Part shown: positions 1 through 10,610 of the stretch, piece after piece | Layout: every line of letters starts with the position of its first letter | Numbering within the stretch: position 1 is the first letter of the stretch | Assembly (NCBI GenBank): GCA_900312665.1 | Contig: ONZQ02000014.1 | Location: 465,924-529,923 of the forward strand | Direction of reading: 5' to 3' | Source: Cephalotrichum gorgonifer | Lineage: Eukaryota > Ascomycota > Sordariomycetes > Microascales > Microascaceae | Length of the DNA stretch: 64,000 nt | Translations under genes and position numbers: made by a program | Notes under the pieces: model-generated | What the model saw: only the letters and a program-made list of their open reading frames with translations | Databases searched by the model: none | Told to the model about the DNA's origin: nothing

Positions 1-1194
1 CAATAAGATTTCGAGGTGGGTCATAAGTCGTTCTGCGTGCTCACTCTCATACATGAAATACATGACGAAGACAGTGAGACACGCTCCGGAGGTAAGTCTA
101 CGGCCCTGGAAATAAACTCTCGCGGGCCGGAGGAAGATAGCCACAACTGGCTGCGACAACGGAGCAGACTGACTCCCTCGGGTGTTCGGTAACAGCGAGA
201 GAAAGAGGAGGAGGAGAGCGCTATGCGCCGTATCTCCCGCCGCTGCCAGCCGAAGCTGTTATCAACCTAGCAAAGCTTGATCCGTCCGAACCGGGCAGAA
301 GAAACATGACTCGAACCCTGTCGCCCTCGCCCTCGCCCTCGCCCCTCTTCCGCACATTCAGCCCCTCTCCCGTGGGCTTCTGTCTCGTTGCAACCTCCTT
401 GCGCTCGCTTCCGGACGGCACTCCCGTCCAACACACGGGAGTGCCGTGCTAAAATTCTCCTACGAACACTCCCCTTCGAGACTAATTACCTTGCAGTGAG
501 TAATAGCGCCTCCTAGATCCCTGCACCTTGCAGGGCTGTCTGACAGCTTCGGCTCGTATCTATATCTCTATTGGGCGCGATCGCGGCGTCCTCCGCCCTA
601 ATGGTACCCGAGCCCGTCCACCTGAGATGCAGAATCTGTTCGTTGGGCCCGCCACCTTAGCTTCGGAGGATTTGCGACAGGGATCAATCTTGCTAATTTT
701 TTTTTCGTCCCCTTGGGGAGAGAGAGCTCCAGGGTGTCAAAGTGTGATAGACAAGCACGAGGTCGAAGCTAAAGTGGACACACGAAATAGTTCATGTTCG
801 TGTTGAAAATTTTTGCGACTCACCCACTCGATTGGCTCACGAATCGCGAGAGTGGTGTGCATCCAGGTGTATAATCCGATGGTCATACCGCCACGTTTGA
901 ATCCATCTCCACCGTCTATTCGCCACCCAGCTCAACCGCCGCAGAACTTTCTGCCGGGATGCAGGGGGGGCGTTGAGATCGGATCAGGTACGTGGGAGCT
1001 TTGATAGGATGGCGGAGATTGTGTGCGCACGGGCGGGATTTGTTCTTTTCGCATTCCATGGTATTAATAGCCTCCAAAGTCACTTTTTACCCTTGCCTCC
1101 GTCCAAAGCTTCAAGTACGTACTTATACTTGCATGGATGGTTGCACGAGGTCCTGTAACCCGGACATCCTCGTTGAAACGGCATGGCAAGGCAA

Positions 1195-1216
1195 CCCCCC
1201 CCCCCCCCCCCCCCCT
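1195..1216. repeat. Homopolymer C22
   Basis: An uninterrupted run of 22 C lies in non-coding sequence. Similar tracts occur near 30231 and 61379, and a G tract near 41637. Length may be unstable or poorly assembled. Confidence 0.9.
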
Positions 1217-1482
1217 AGCAAAATCTGATAAACCTAACTTGTGTCGTATATACGAGTAACCAAACGCAATCGAGCAGCTGTAAGTCGTCAAGCAATGGAG
1301 CCGCCCGTTTCGCAATCGCCAACAAGCTTCCCTCGTCGTAAGCTCTTCCGCTTCCATCCATCTATTTACAGCAACAACACAGCGGTGAGGAAGGGTTAAG
1401 GTTACCCCCTCGCGTCGTACTCTTACACCTACTCCGATTCCCACAATTCACCATAAAGGGGTTGCCTTATCGCCTGGTCTGC

Positions 1483-1600
1483 GTATTCTCACCACTCGCG
1501 TTAGAATCCCTAGATGCTACCCAAGCTAGTGACTAACTCTGAGTATTCTCACCACGCGCATTAGAATCCATAGATGCTACCCAAGCCGACGACTAGCTCC
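1483..1600. repeat. Imperfect 60-bp tandem duplication
   Basis: Two adjacent units start with GTATTCTCACCA at 1483 and 1543. They share TTAGAATCC(C/A)TAGATGCTAC and CCAAGC, and differ at scattered positions. The diverged copies show that the duplication is not recent. No coding potential is seen. Confidence 0.85.
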
Positions 1601-2203
1601 GTGCGTACTCACAGCCACTAACTACTCAGAAAGGAGGGGGGGCACCACCGAGGGGGACACCGAGCAGTTTGTTTATCTCATCCGTGGTTGGGATGTTGGT
1701 GTTCCCCCCTCCGCAGTCTGGCTGGATGAGATGGTATGTCAAGTACAGTTATACCTGTATGGACCGTCTCCTTCACACTGTAATCGTGCAAGTTACAGCT
1801 CGTACACGCAAGCATGTTCCCGCTTCTTGCGATCTACGCGAGCCCCACAATACAAGCATGCATGTGAAACTGATGTGGAGGTCTTCCAGCATACGTGAGA
1901 TGATATATGGCGTGGTTCTGAATCATCTACTCGTATACAAATACATAGCGCAACCCACATATAAACGCTGTATATCTGTAACCGAAGGTGGGCCCTCTGA
2001 AATATCGTACATCGCCTCTTCCCCCCAATTACCCCTTCGATTCCACCAGGCGTCAAGCTGAACGCCCCCCAGAAAGGTAAAGTGAGAGCCCCACTAGAAC
2101 ATTCCAAGGAAACAGGTCAAGCACATGGCTTCTCCTTTTCCTATCAAACTCTCTCCCCGCTCTGGCTCGCCGACAACCCCCCGCCCCCCCTACCCCTATC
2201 CCC

Positions 2204-2842
2204 TTACGGCACAACCTCGATCCCAATGGACCTAGCCTGCCACACGATGCTCTTGCACAAGCCCTCCCTGGAGAGTCCCGAAAGCCGTAGCTCCGTCTGC
2301 TTTATCTTCGCGATCTCGTACACATGCTTCAGGCTGATCGTCCCCACCGTCTCCGAACCGGGGTTGGACGCGCCCTTCCTCTTTCCGTTCTTCTCGGGTG
2401 CCTGCGCGGCGGCGAGGAGCAGCCACGAGGTCTGGGGCGTGCGGATGTCGAAGTGGAAAGACCGGTCGGCGCGGACTGTTACGCGGCAGGGCATCGGGGT
2501 GCCGGGGATGATGTGTGCTGTCCTGGCGTTGAATTCCTATGTTCGTCCTTTAATCAGCAAGCTAGTTCCAACAACAGATTTCAGAGCTAGGCTCTGAGAG
2601 TAGATAGAACACAAGGGGGGGTATGTTTAACTAGCACGGCGAGACAGAAATTTAAAGCTCGCGAGAACAAAATAAGAAGAGAAATGAATCGTCCAAGGGA
2701 TCCCTCTCCTTACCTTGCAAAAGTCAATAGACTTGACTCCCCTACTACCAAGCGCCGGTCCGATGGGTGGACTCGGCGAGGCTCCTCCTGCGCCCACGAT
2801 GAGCTTGACCATCTGGTCGGCGGCTGCGCGTCCTTTCGACAT
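2204..2842 (-). CDS. MRPL19: Mitochondrial large-subunit ribosomal protein uL11m (L11 family)
   Basis: This is the mitochondrial homologue of bacterial L11, which forms the GTPase-associated stalk base of the large ribosomal subunit. There are two exons, 2842-2714 and 2536-2204, joined in phase 0 across a GTAAGG...ATAG intron, giving 153 residues, close to the family's usual length. Diagnostic segments are VGAGGASPSPPIGPALGSRG near residues 16-35, the junction DFCK/EFNART, and a C-terminal domain with SGLSREGLCKSIVWQARS. Like other fungal L11m proteins it begins MSKxxAAxDQxVKL with no long cleavable presequence. It is divergent from KRR1 across 340 bp, so both ribosome-related genes may share a promoter. 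The name is by homology to yeast MRPL19. Confidence 0.93.
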
Positions 2843-3182
2843 TATGGCGGGTGCGGGCGGCGCAGGCTGCTATATCCACATGCAGCTGCTTCTGGGGTGT
2901 CGTCGTCGTCGTCGTCGTCGTTCTGGTCGCGGAAATTGATCCTTTGCGCGGTTGTCGTGAATCGTGAATTTTTGACCGAAGGTTTCAATGCTTACTAGCG
3001 ATTGCTTATATAATCACTGATAAGCAGGAGCTGGGGATTTTAGGTGCGATAAGACATGGTGGGGGGAGGCAGAAAAAAAACCATTTTCTGCCAAATATTT
3101 CCCACCGAAACCAGGTGATTGACATCGAGCTCCAACAACCCAACACACAGACGCATTAAGCACACGCATACACCCGCCCAAC
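2843..3182. promoter_or_regulatory. Divergent promoter between uL11m and KRR1
   Basis: These 340 bp separate the two start codons, which point away from each other. The interval includes AAAAAAAACCATTTTCTGCC near 3072-3091 and a CAACAACCCAACACACAGACG leader-like pyrimidine/adenine segment just before KRR1. That it drives both genes is inferred from position; I recognise no specific factor site. Confidence 0.6.
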
Positions 3183-4181
3183 ATGCCGTCGACTCATGAA
3201 AAGGACAAGCCGTGGGACACGCCAGACATAGACAAATGGAAGATCGAACCGTTCACGGCGGCCGACAACAAGGGCGGCACCTTCGTCGAGGAGTCCTCGT
3301 TCATGACCCTGTTCCCCAAGTACCGCGAGGTGTACCTTAAGGAGGCCTGGCCGCTCATAACGAAGTCGCTCGAGAAGGGCGGGATCGCGTGCGAGCTGAA
3401 CCTCGTGGAGGGATCGATGACGGTGAAGACGACGCGGAAGACGTTCGACCCGGCGGCGATATTGGCGGCGCGGGACCTGATCCGGCTGCTGGCGAGGAGC
3501 GTGCCGGCGCCGCAGGCGGTGAAGATCCTCGAGGACGGTATGGCGTGCGACATCATAAAGATACGGAGCCTGGTGCGGAACAAGGAGCGCTTCGTGAAGA
3601 GGCGGCAGAGGATACTCGGCCCCAACGGCTCGACGCTCAAGGCGCTGGAGCTCCTGACGGACACGTACATCCTCGTGCACGGCAACACGGTGTCGGCCAT
3701 GGGGCCCTACAAGGGCCTCAAGGAGGTGAGGAGGGTGATCGAGGACTGCATGGCCAACATACACCCCATCTACAACATCAAGGAGCTCATGATCAAGCGG
3801 GAGCTCGCCAAGGACCCGGAGCTCGCGACCGAGAGCTGGGACAGGTTCCTGCCCAACTTCAAGAAGAAGACCCTCAGCAAGCACAAGGTCCCGCACAAGG
3901 TGAACGACAAGAGCAAGAAGCCGTACACGCCGTTCCCGCCGGCGCCCGAGAAGAGCAAGATCGACCTGCAGATCGAAAGCGGCGAGTACTTCCTCGGAAA
4001 GCAGGCCAAGGAGAGGGCGGCGCAGGCGGGGAAGCTGGAGAAGCAGAGGGAGAAGGCGGAGGAGAAGAAGAGGGAGAGGGAGAGGGACTTTGTGCCGCCC
4101 GAGGAGTCGGGCCCGAAGAAGAAGAAGAGGAAGAAGTCCAGCAAGACGGAGGAGACGGAACCGGAGGCGATGGAGGAATAA
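3183..4181 (+). CDS. KRR1: KRR1 small-subunit processome component
   Basis: KRR1 is a nucleolar KH-type RNA-binding protein needed for 18S rRNA maturation and 40S assembly in the SSU processome. The gene is a single uninterrupted exon of 332 residues, the usual fungal length. The N terminus has the family's WDTPDIDKWKIEPF block. Two KH-like folds occupy about residues 40-200; the second has RILGPNGSTLKALELLT, and MGPYKGLKEVRRVIEDCM follows. The basic C terminus ends with KKKKRKKSSK, a likely nucleolar localisation signal. The start is fixed by CCCAACATGCCG and by conservation from the first residues. High third-position GC leaves long spurious frames on both strands here. Confidence 0.95.
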   Translation: MPSTHEKDKPWDTPDIDKWKIEPFTAADNKGGTFVEESSFMTLFPKYREVYLKEAWPLITKSLEKGGIACELNLVEGSMTVKTTRKTFDPAAILAARDLIRLLARSVPAPQAVKILEDGMACDIIKIRSLVRNKERFVKRRQRILGPNGSTLKALELLTDTYILVHGNTVSAMGPYKGLKEVRRVIEDCMANIHPIYNIKELMIKRELAKDPELATESWDRFLPNFKKKTLSKHKVPHKVNDKSKKPYTPFPPAPEKSKIDLQIESGEYFLGKQAKERAAQAGKLEKQREKAEEKKRERERDFVPPEESGPKKKKRKKSSKTEETEPEAMEE

Positions 4182-4493
4182 GGAAGGGCGTTTCTCGATC
4201 GTCGAGATGGAACATGTGGAATTTGTTACCTGGTCTCTTTTTTGGTACGACGTGGAAATCAGGGCTGCGTTGCTCTATGTATTTTTGGCTGGCGGTGTAT
4301 AATGGGAATGAATTTTAGATACCCTTCATTCGTTCATATCGTTCGCATATCGTGTGGTCTCCGGCTCCCATATACGCCAGAGCCACAGCGACGTGCCAAT
4401 GGAAAAAAGGGGAGGCGTTGTCACTAGGTGATAGAAGAACAGTAGCGATGGTGATATATGTTTGGACATGTCTCATTTGATTTGCACTTCACC
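4182..4493. other. Convergent 3' spacer, KRR1 / MDR oxidoreductase
   Basis: About 310 bp lie between two converging stop codons and must hold both 3' untranslated regions. I see no further gene. Confidence 0.7.
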
Positions 4494-5677
4494 TCACAGC
4501 CTCGACGAAGAGTCCCCGTTTATCTCAATCACCAGCTTCCCAAACTGCTTCCCCTCGTCCATGACCTTGAAAAGGCCCTCGATTCCGTCGAGGTTATCCA
4601 GCCCCCGGACCACGCGGTCGACGACGGGAGTAATCTTCTTCTCTCTCACAAAGTCGACCATGTCCGCGAACTCCTTCCTCGACCCCATGGAGGTGCCCCT
4701 GAGGTCGATGTTCTTCAGGAACGCGGAGGCGGGCCAGTCCATCTTGGGCGCGACGGTCATTCCGTACTGAGCGATCACGCCGCCATGCTTCAGGATCCTG
4801 ATCGTCCGCGCCAGGATGTCCCCTCCCGCCCCGTCAACGATGGCGTCTAGGAACGGCCTGTCCTTCGGAAGCATTGCCGCGAGCTCCTTTTCCCAGGTGT
4901 CGGACTTGTACGGCACCCCGCCCCTCGCGCCCATGGCCTTGGCCCTCTCAATCTTCTCTGGGCTGCCGGAGGTCACGAAGACGTTACATCCCATCGCGGC
5001 GGCGAACTGCAACACCGAGAGTGCGACGCCGCCGCCGATGCCCGTGACGAGGATGTTCCTCCCGGCCTCGGCGTTCCCGCTCTTCGTCACCAGGGCCCTC
5101 CACCCCGTGAGCCCCACGAGGGGCAGGGCGGCGGCCTCGACGGCCGACAGGTGCGCAGGCAGGCGCTCCACCTCGCCCTCGGCCACGACGACGTACTCCT
5201 GCGCCATGCCCAGCGGGGTGAACCTCGAGTTCCCCAGGACGATGACGCCGCGCGGGTCCTCGGGCCCTGCGGGGTCGGAGTCCCAGCCCCGGCAAGGGGT
5301 GAGGACGACGGGCTGGTTGAGGAGGGAGGGGTCGGCGCACGAGTCGCCGACCTCGACGACAGTGCCCGAGGCGTCGGCCAGCATGGGGGTGGCAAAGGAG
5401 ATGCCCGGGTAGAGGTGGCGCCGGATGAAGAGGTCCCGGTGGTTCAGGGAGGCGGCGCTTATGCGCACGAGGAGCTCCTTGGGGCCCGGAGTCGGTTTGG
5501 GGACATCGTAGGGCCGGAGGCTAGAGATATTTGCTCAGCACATATATATAATCTATTTTGAACTTCCCCCCTTTCCTCTCGCGGCGTCGTGTTTGGGGGT
5601 GAGGTGAGTGGCACATACGGATAGTAAACCTTACCGGGCTTCCCTTCGACCTGCTGGATACCGAGAGCTTGAGGCAT
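4494..5677 (-). CDS. Zinc-independent MDR-superfamily oxidoreductase (quinone-reductase-like)
   Basis: This is a medium-chain dehydrogenase/reductase of the zinc-free, NADPH:quinone oxidoreductase-like branch. Exons 5677-5619 and 5520-4494 join across a GTATGT...CTCTAG intron in phase 2 to give 361 residues, the expected family size. The GroES-like half has ISAASLNHRDLFIRRHLYPG. The Rossmann half has ALPLVGLTGWRAL and the nucleotide-binding VTGIGGGVALSVLQFAA, then DAIVDGAGG. The catalytic zinc cysteine/histidine pattern of true alcohol dehydrogenases is not evident. An in-frame ATG at 5707 would add ten residues (MMLRARAALT), but the ATG at 5677 has the better context and family fit. The substrate cannot be told from sequence. 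It converges with KRR1. Confidence 0.88.
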
Positions 5678-6093
5678 GGTTAACGCGGCGCGTGCTCGTA
5701 GCATCAACTGGGTTGATGGTTTAGCTCAATTGATGGTTTCACTCAACTCGACGCTATATCGGAGTCGCGAGACAACGAGTACTTGTACGAGTACTTGGCG
5801 CGAATGTGGAGCTGCTAGCTCGGCTCATTGAGGAGCTCCCGCATTTATGATGACGCGAGCTTGATTTGTAAGAGGCCTTGTCCCTGCCCCTTCCCGCTAC
5901 AGCGGGGAAGCTTGTGCCGAGGTTATCACGGTGGACTGCTGCTCGGGCCACAGGAAGTACATGGCAATATTACTTGTAGCCGTTAGCACACGCCGATCAC
6001 GCTTGTGAGCACTTCCTACGAGTATTACGAGAACGGGACGTCGTGTTGTTGCATGGCCGGCAGGGTCGACGCAGTGATCATAGTATTCGATGT

Positions 6094-6119
6094 ACCTACG
6101 AGTATGCTTGCTCGTAGGT
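6094..6119. repeat. 9-bp inverted repeat containing TACGAGTA
   Basis: ACCTACGAG (6094-6102) and CTCGTAGGT (6111-6119) are perfect complements separated by 8 bases. The left arm overlaps a copy of the window-wide octamer. Confidence 0.8.
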
Positions 6120-7047
6120 GACCCCGCCTTGCGGCACCCCACGCCCCACTCTCCCGCACCCACATCCACCATGATACCAGCCGGCACCAGAACTGGCACC
6201 AGCGTCTCTGAGGACAAGACGACTAGTTATTTATCAAAACAACGGCGCTTCAGATAGAAGAGCCTATGACTAAATACCTACAGTGGATAACATTACATAA
6301 CAAATCCAATCCCAAAGCTTATAGGGCTTAGCCCCCGCAGGTACGGCCATCATCATTGATTCCTAGCCTCCTTCACTAACATCCCGACGGACCAAAGGCA
6401 ACTGGATGTAGTGGTGAGATTTGGCAGTTTCTCTTACAGCGCACTTAGGAATCCATACCCACGAAGGAATTCATAGCAGGTTCGCATGTGGCCAGGTGGG
6501 AGCTCCTAATGCCCCATATATCATCTCCGTCCTCCCTGAGCGCACCCAGAAGGTTTCCAGCCGGCCGCCACCGGCGGTAGTCTCAGTGTATCACAAACTG
6601 CGCGATCCAGCAAGCGTTCTTGCCGTCATTCTCCTAACAACTAGCGATGGCCTGCGCTACCAAATTTCCATGGAAAAGAGTTCTTACTGAACTGTTCGGT
6701 AAGCTGCCCAGATGCTGTCGCTGTCGCTACCCTTGCGAGCGGTTGTCACTTCGATCTGCCGTATCAAGCCGGGCCTATAGCTGTCGAGGTGTTGCTAAGG
6801 GTCACCGGGTTGTTTGGCACCACAACACGATGCAGGCCATAACTTGAATGATCTAATTGATGCAGCGCGGCGATGGCGTTAATACGGCGATGGGGACCCG
6901 TCGTTCTCATAGAAATATACGAGTACCCGTCGACATTATGTAAGGTAGGGTCATGTCTGTATTAAGTAATAGGATAGACAGATGTCAGCAGTTGGGTCTA
7001 CCTATCCAAATCCGGCGCCTACTAGCCCCATAGGGTGGCATCGACAG

Positions 7048-7240
7048 AGCCCGAACTGAGACCCCGAATTAAGACCCCGAATTGAGACCCCGAACTGAGA
7101 CCCCGAACTGAGAGTCCTAAGAGTCCGAACTAAGAGCCCGAACCGAGGGCCCGAAATGAGAGCCCGAAATGAGATAGGGGGTCCAAATTAAGAGCCCGAA
7201 TTGAGAGGTCTTGGGGGGCCAAATTAGGAGCCTGGATTGA
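7048..7240. repeat. Degenerate 13-bp minisatellite
   Basis: A run of 13-base units with approximate consensus (A/G)(G/C)CCCGAA(C/T)TGAG starts at 7048. The first five units are in exact 13-base register, then spacing becomes irregular and units drift (CCGAACTAAG, CCGAAATGAG, CCAAATTAAG). It is non-coding and lies 350 bp from the tRNA-Glu gene. Confidence 0.85.
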
Positions 7241-7584
7241 GAGATCATTGAGCGTATACTTTAGAGCGACGGCCGTCGCTGTATTGGATGCCCGCGGGGA
7301 TGGGTGCTGAGTGATGCTATAAGCGTAGCCAGTAAGGTCCAAGACTCCTTCCAAAAAAGGAAACCGGATTGGGGAAAGTGACACCTGCTGGGGTGGGAGA
7401 AGACGCCTGCCCGTCGATGATTCGGACTCCGGCGTAAAGCATACGAATAGGAGTAGTGTATACGAGAAACTTTGTCTACAATGAAATCGGAGCTGATGTT
7501 AGAAGAGGAGTAAATCAAATTCAGATGTGAAAGAGTAGGAGCAGAAGGCGTGGGCGTATAAAAAAAATGGGGCAAAAAACGAAT

Positions 7585-7676
7585 CTCCCACACAGGGAAT
7601 CGAACCCCGGTCTCTGCCGATTTCTGATGACATTGGTCATGAGAGGGCAGTATGATAACCCCTACACTATATGGGA
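7585..7676 (-). tRNA. tRNA-Glu (CTC) with a short intron
   Basis: On the minus strand the acceptor arms TCCCATA and TGTGGGA pair, with discriminator G. The D-arm region TAGTGTAGGGGTTATCA matches the A box, and CGGGGTTCGATTCCCTG forms the T arm and B box. The anticodon stem CTGCC/GGCAG encloses CT-CTC-A followed by about 20 extra bases, placed as usual one base after the anticodon. Removing them gives a 72-nt tRNA with loop CTCTCAC. The exact intron ends are inferred. Confidence 0.9.
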
Positions 7677-8332
7677 TATCTTCTTTAGATGTATTTTCAT
7701 ACCCCTTTGCCACCACATGTACGTACCTTGTCCTCCACACCAAAGTGCCCCAATGCATGGTGATGGGCTTCACAATCCTGGACGGCGAGCTATCCAATCC
7801 CACCCCACACCTGAATCCCGCCCCCGCTAGTACCGTTAGACCCTTCCGCAAGACACATGGGGACAGGTTCCCGTCGCATTCATCGCCATCCCATCACGCT
7901 AGCACCAACCATCTTATAAATCAGGATGGCCACTTTTCATCCCATCTCCACAGGTGGCCCACATCGCCGATGATCCGCAAGTATTTACTTTAAAGGCCGG
8001 CTTCCTCTCGTTTTGTGTGACATTCCTCTCCTCTCGCCATGTCGATTCATCGCAGCGCCCGTCTGGAACATCGCGTCTCCCACCCTTGCATTCGGTGCGT
8101 ATATGCTCCCCCCCCAAAGAAGGCGACGCAATGACGTGATCGTTCGGAAATGGCTCAAAGCCTACACCCCCGACTCAATGAACCTATCCCAGTCGAGCGC
8201 CCCCCCTGCCCCCCCTGCCAGCGTCTGCTACCTGCTCAGGCATACATAACAAGGTGGTTCCGGCCGTTTCCTACTAACACAAATTCCTCTTCCTAGCTAG
8301 ATAAACCCGCCCTCCTTACTGCGTGAGAAACA
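7677..8332. other. Spacer between tRNA-Glu and the YeeE-like gene
   Basis: About 650 bp with no supported gene. The right part should hold the promoter and 5' leader of the YeeE/TsuA-like permease; I recognise no specific site. Confidence 0.55.
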
Positions 8333-9389
8333 ATGGCGACAACATTGGTTACCGGAGCTGTCTTCGGCGCGGCCCTCGTCGCGGCCGGCGTGCACGACCC
8401 CGCCGTCGTGATCTCGCAGTTCAAGTTCGAGAACTTTGACATGGTGCAATCGTTCCTAGCCGCCACGGCGACGACTAGGTAGGTACCTCCCAGGCTCACG
8501 CGCTCCTCAATATATCTATATATCGCTAACCTCGTCGCTCAGCGCCGTCGTCGTCGCCCTAGATAAGCTCGGCTACATCTCCCTCAAACCTCGCACCGCA
8601 TCCTCCCTAGGCCTCTTCTCGGCGTACGACGGGAACGTCGTCGGCGGCTCGCTCCTCGGCGCGGGCATGGCCCTCTCGGGCGCCTGCCCCGGCGTAGCCT
8701 TCACCCAGGCCGGCCTCGGCCTCCGCTCGGGCCGGTTCGCCATCCAGGGCGCCCTGGTCGGCGGCGTCATCTACACCGGCATCATCGCGCCCGCCATCGC
8801 CCGCCGCCGGAAGACCATCACCCCGCCCGCGCACCCCGGCGCCATCCACCACGTCGCCCCCGTCTCCCGCGCCGCCGCCTTCATCGGTACGGAGGCCATC
8901 TACGCCGCCGTCATCGCGTCCGCGATCCTCCTCGGCCCCCCCAGCCCCTTCCGGCCCCTCGTCTCCCCGGCGGTAGGCGGCGTCATCCTCGGCAGCGCCC
9001 AGCTCCTCTCCCTCCTGCTCCGCGGCTCCCTCATCGGCGTGTCCACCGTCTTCGAGGACGCCGGCCGCTACGTCTCCTGGCTCACTAGCGGCGCCGACAC
9101 CAAGAAGGCCCCCAAGTCGTACACTGCCACCCTCTTCGCCCTGGCCATGACAGCCGGCGCCTACGCGCTGGGCCTCGCGTACCCGAGCGTCGCGCCGGCC
9201 GAGGACGCGCGGGTGACGGCCGTCAATGCCATTGTTGGCGGTATTCTTTTCGCGATTGGAGCTAGGATCGCCGGGGGGTGCACCTCCGGACACGGGATTA
9301 GTGGGATTTCCCTCCTGTCGGTGTCGAGTTTCGTCACTATCGCGAGTACTTTTGCAATAGGCGGGGCTGTCGCGCTGTGGGCGTACTAG
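8333..9389 (+). CDS. YeeE/YedE-family (TsuA-like) sulfur-compound permease
   Basis: This is an integral membrane protein of the YeeE/YedE family; its characterised bacterial member TsuA imports thiosulfate. Exons 8333-8478 and 8543-9389 join in phase 2 (donor GTAGGT, acceptor CGCTCAG), giving 330 residues. About nine or ten hydrophobic helices can be counted. The hallmark glycine/cysteine loops are present: LLGAGMALSGACPGV in the first half and RIAGGCTSGHGISGISLLS in the second, with the cysteines that relay thiosulfate in TsuA. There is no obvious signal peptide. The RidA gene lies 158 bp downstream on the same strand. Thiosulfate as substrate is inferred from the family. Fungal members are less studied, so plasma-membrane versus organellar location is open. 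Confidence 0.88.
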
Positions 9390-9547
9390 AATGAGTCATA
9401 TGTAATATGATGTAGTGGATTCCTTGTACATACAATTATATAGAATATATCTGTCATGACTACTCTTGACGCAAAAGACATCTTATAATCTCTCCAACCT
9501 TACTCCTCCACCTAATAATACGAATTGACGTTGAACGAATCGACAAT

Positions 9548-10081
9548 ATGACCCGCCACAACATCTCGTCCGGCTCGGAATTCGAAGCCAAGATCGGCTA
9601 CTCCCGCGCCGTAGTCTGCCACCCCTGGGTCATCGTCTCTGGCACCACAGGGTTTGTCTCACTCCTTCACTCCCCCTCTTCCCACCTATCTTTATCTCCC
9701 CTTGATCTCTTTCCACCATTTCCCCAGAACTAACTAGTGACTAACCCTGCCGCCCTTCCCCCCCAACTAAAAAGCTACGACTACGCAACCGGCGTCCTCC
9801 CTCCGGACGTCACTTCCCAAACCCGCAACATCATCTCTACCGTCTCCACCACCCTCGCCTCCGCCGGCGCCGACCCCTCCGACATCGTCCGCGTGAGGTA
9901 CATCCTCCCAAACAAGGCGGACTTCCCCACCATCTGGCCCCTCCTGAGGGAGTTCTTCGGGCTCGCGAGGCCCGCGGCCACGATGCTGGAGGCCGGGCTC
10001 ATGGAGGACGCCATGAAGATCGAGATCGAGGTCACCGCCATGATCGGGGCCGGCCCGACGGACGTCCCGCCTCCTGCCTGA
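9548..10081 (+). CDS. RidA/YjgF/UK114-family enamine-imine deaminase
   Basis: RidA proteins hydrolyse reactive enamines/imines such as 2-aminoacrylate that leak from PLP enzymes acting on serine, threonine or cysteine. Exons 9548-9651 and 9775-10081 join as VSGTTG/YDYATG across a 123-bp intron, giving 136 residues, the normal trimer-forming subunit size. Family marks are IGYSRAVV at the N terminus, the VRYILPNKADFPTIW block, and RPAATMLEAGLMEDAMKIEIEVTA, where the arginine and final glutamates line the active site in characterised members. It follows the YeeE/TsuA-like gene and lies near cysteine dioxygenase, which makes a role in cysteine-derived imine detoxification plausible but unproven. 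Some family members lack deaminase activity. Confidence 0.9.
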
Positions 10082-10610
10082 GGAGCTGGACGCGACGGGA
10101 TGCGGCAATTTGCAGAGTTCGTCCGGGTGCGGCGGACTTCCGTGTTAGTGGCACATGCAGCCAAGCGCCATGGAGCGTGAGTGGGGATTTGGTAGGATAG
10201 CAATCATGTCACACTGAGAACGGGTGTTGGCACCGTTTGTACAGGCCAAGATGTATTGATCCTGTCTACGTTAACGTTGAACTGACGGTACCTATTGTGG
10301 CTCCCCGTAAAACCCCTAGACATGAAGGTATAAAGGGGACCTTCAACGGATTCTACCCAGCGTAAACTCAACCCTGCCGAGGGCTGTACTCATAGGTGTC
10401 GAATCTAGTGTGCTGGGAAACTAAAACATAGTAACAACCGAAATAAAGCGGAAGGGGTATCTGATACAACTCCAGACGCAGGCGACCACTAAAGACTCCA
10501 GAAAGCCGGGCCAGGCCTGGCAAAAACAAAATCCCAACACCAACCAAGGCCCGTCATAAACTCCCGAGAAACCACGCCCCCTCCTACCCGATGCCCGTTG
10601 TTGCCATAAC
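10082..10610. other. Convergent spacer, RidA / SNF2-RING
   Basis: About 530 bp between converging stop codons. It must include both 3' untranslated regions. No other feature is recognised. Confidence 0.6.

Larger units (their letters stand above)
1..2203. other. Gene-poor left edge
   Basis: I find no convincing gene here. The open frames are short, overlap on both strands and resemble no family I know. What can be seen is a hexameric CGCCCT repeat near 321-346, a 22-base run of C, an imperfect 60-bp tandem duplication and two copies of the TACGAGTA octamer (1251 and 1928). The far right part should contain the 3' untranslated region of the uL11m gene. Confidence 0.6.
5678..7584. other. Gene-poor spacer with minisatellite
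   Basis: About 1.9 kb with no supported gene. It contains four TACGAGTA octamers (5786, 6017, 6097, 6918), one inside a 9-bp inverted repeat, and a 13-bp minisatellite. Short open frames on both strands resemble nothing known to me. Confidence 0.6.

Noticed and set aside
3389..4318. A 309-codon plus-strand frame overlapping KRR1
   Set aside because: It is the +1 shadow of KRR1, with Gly/Glu/Ala-biased low-complexity translation.
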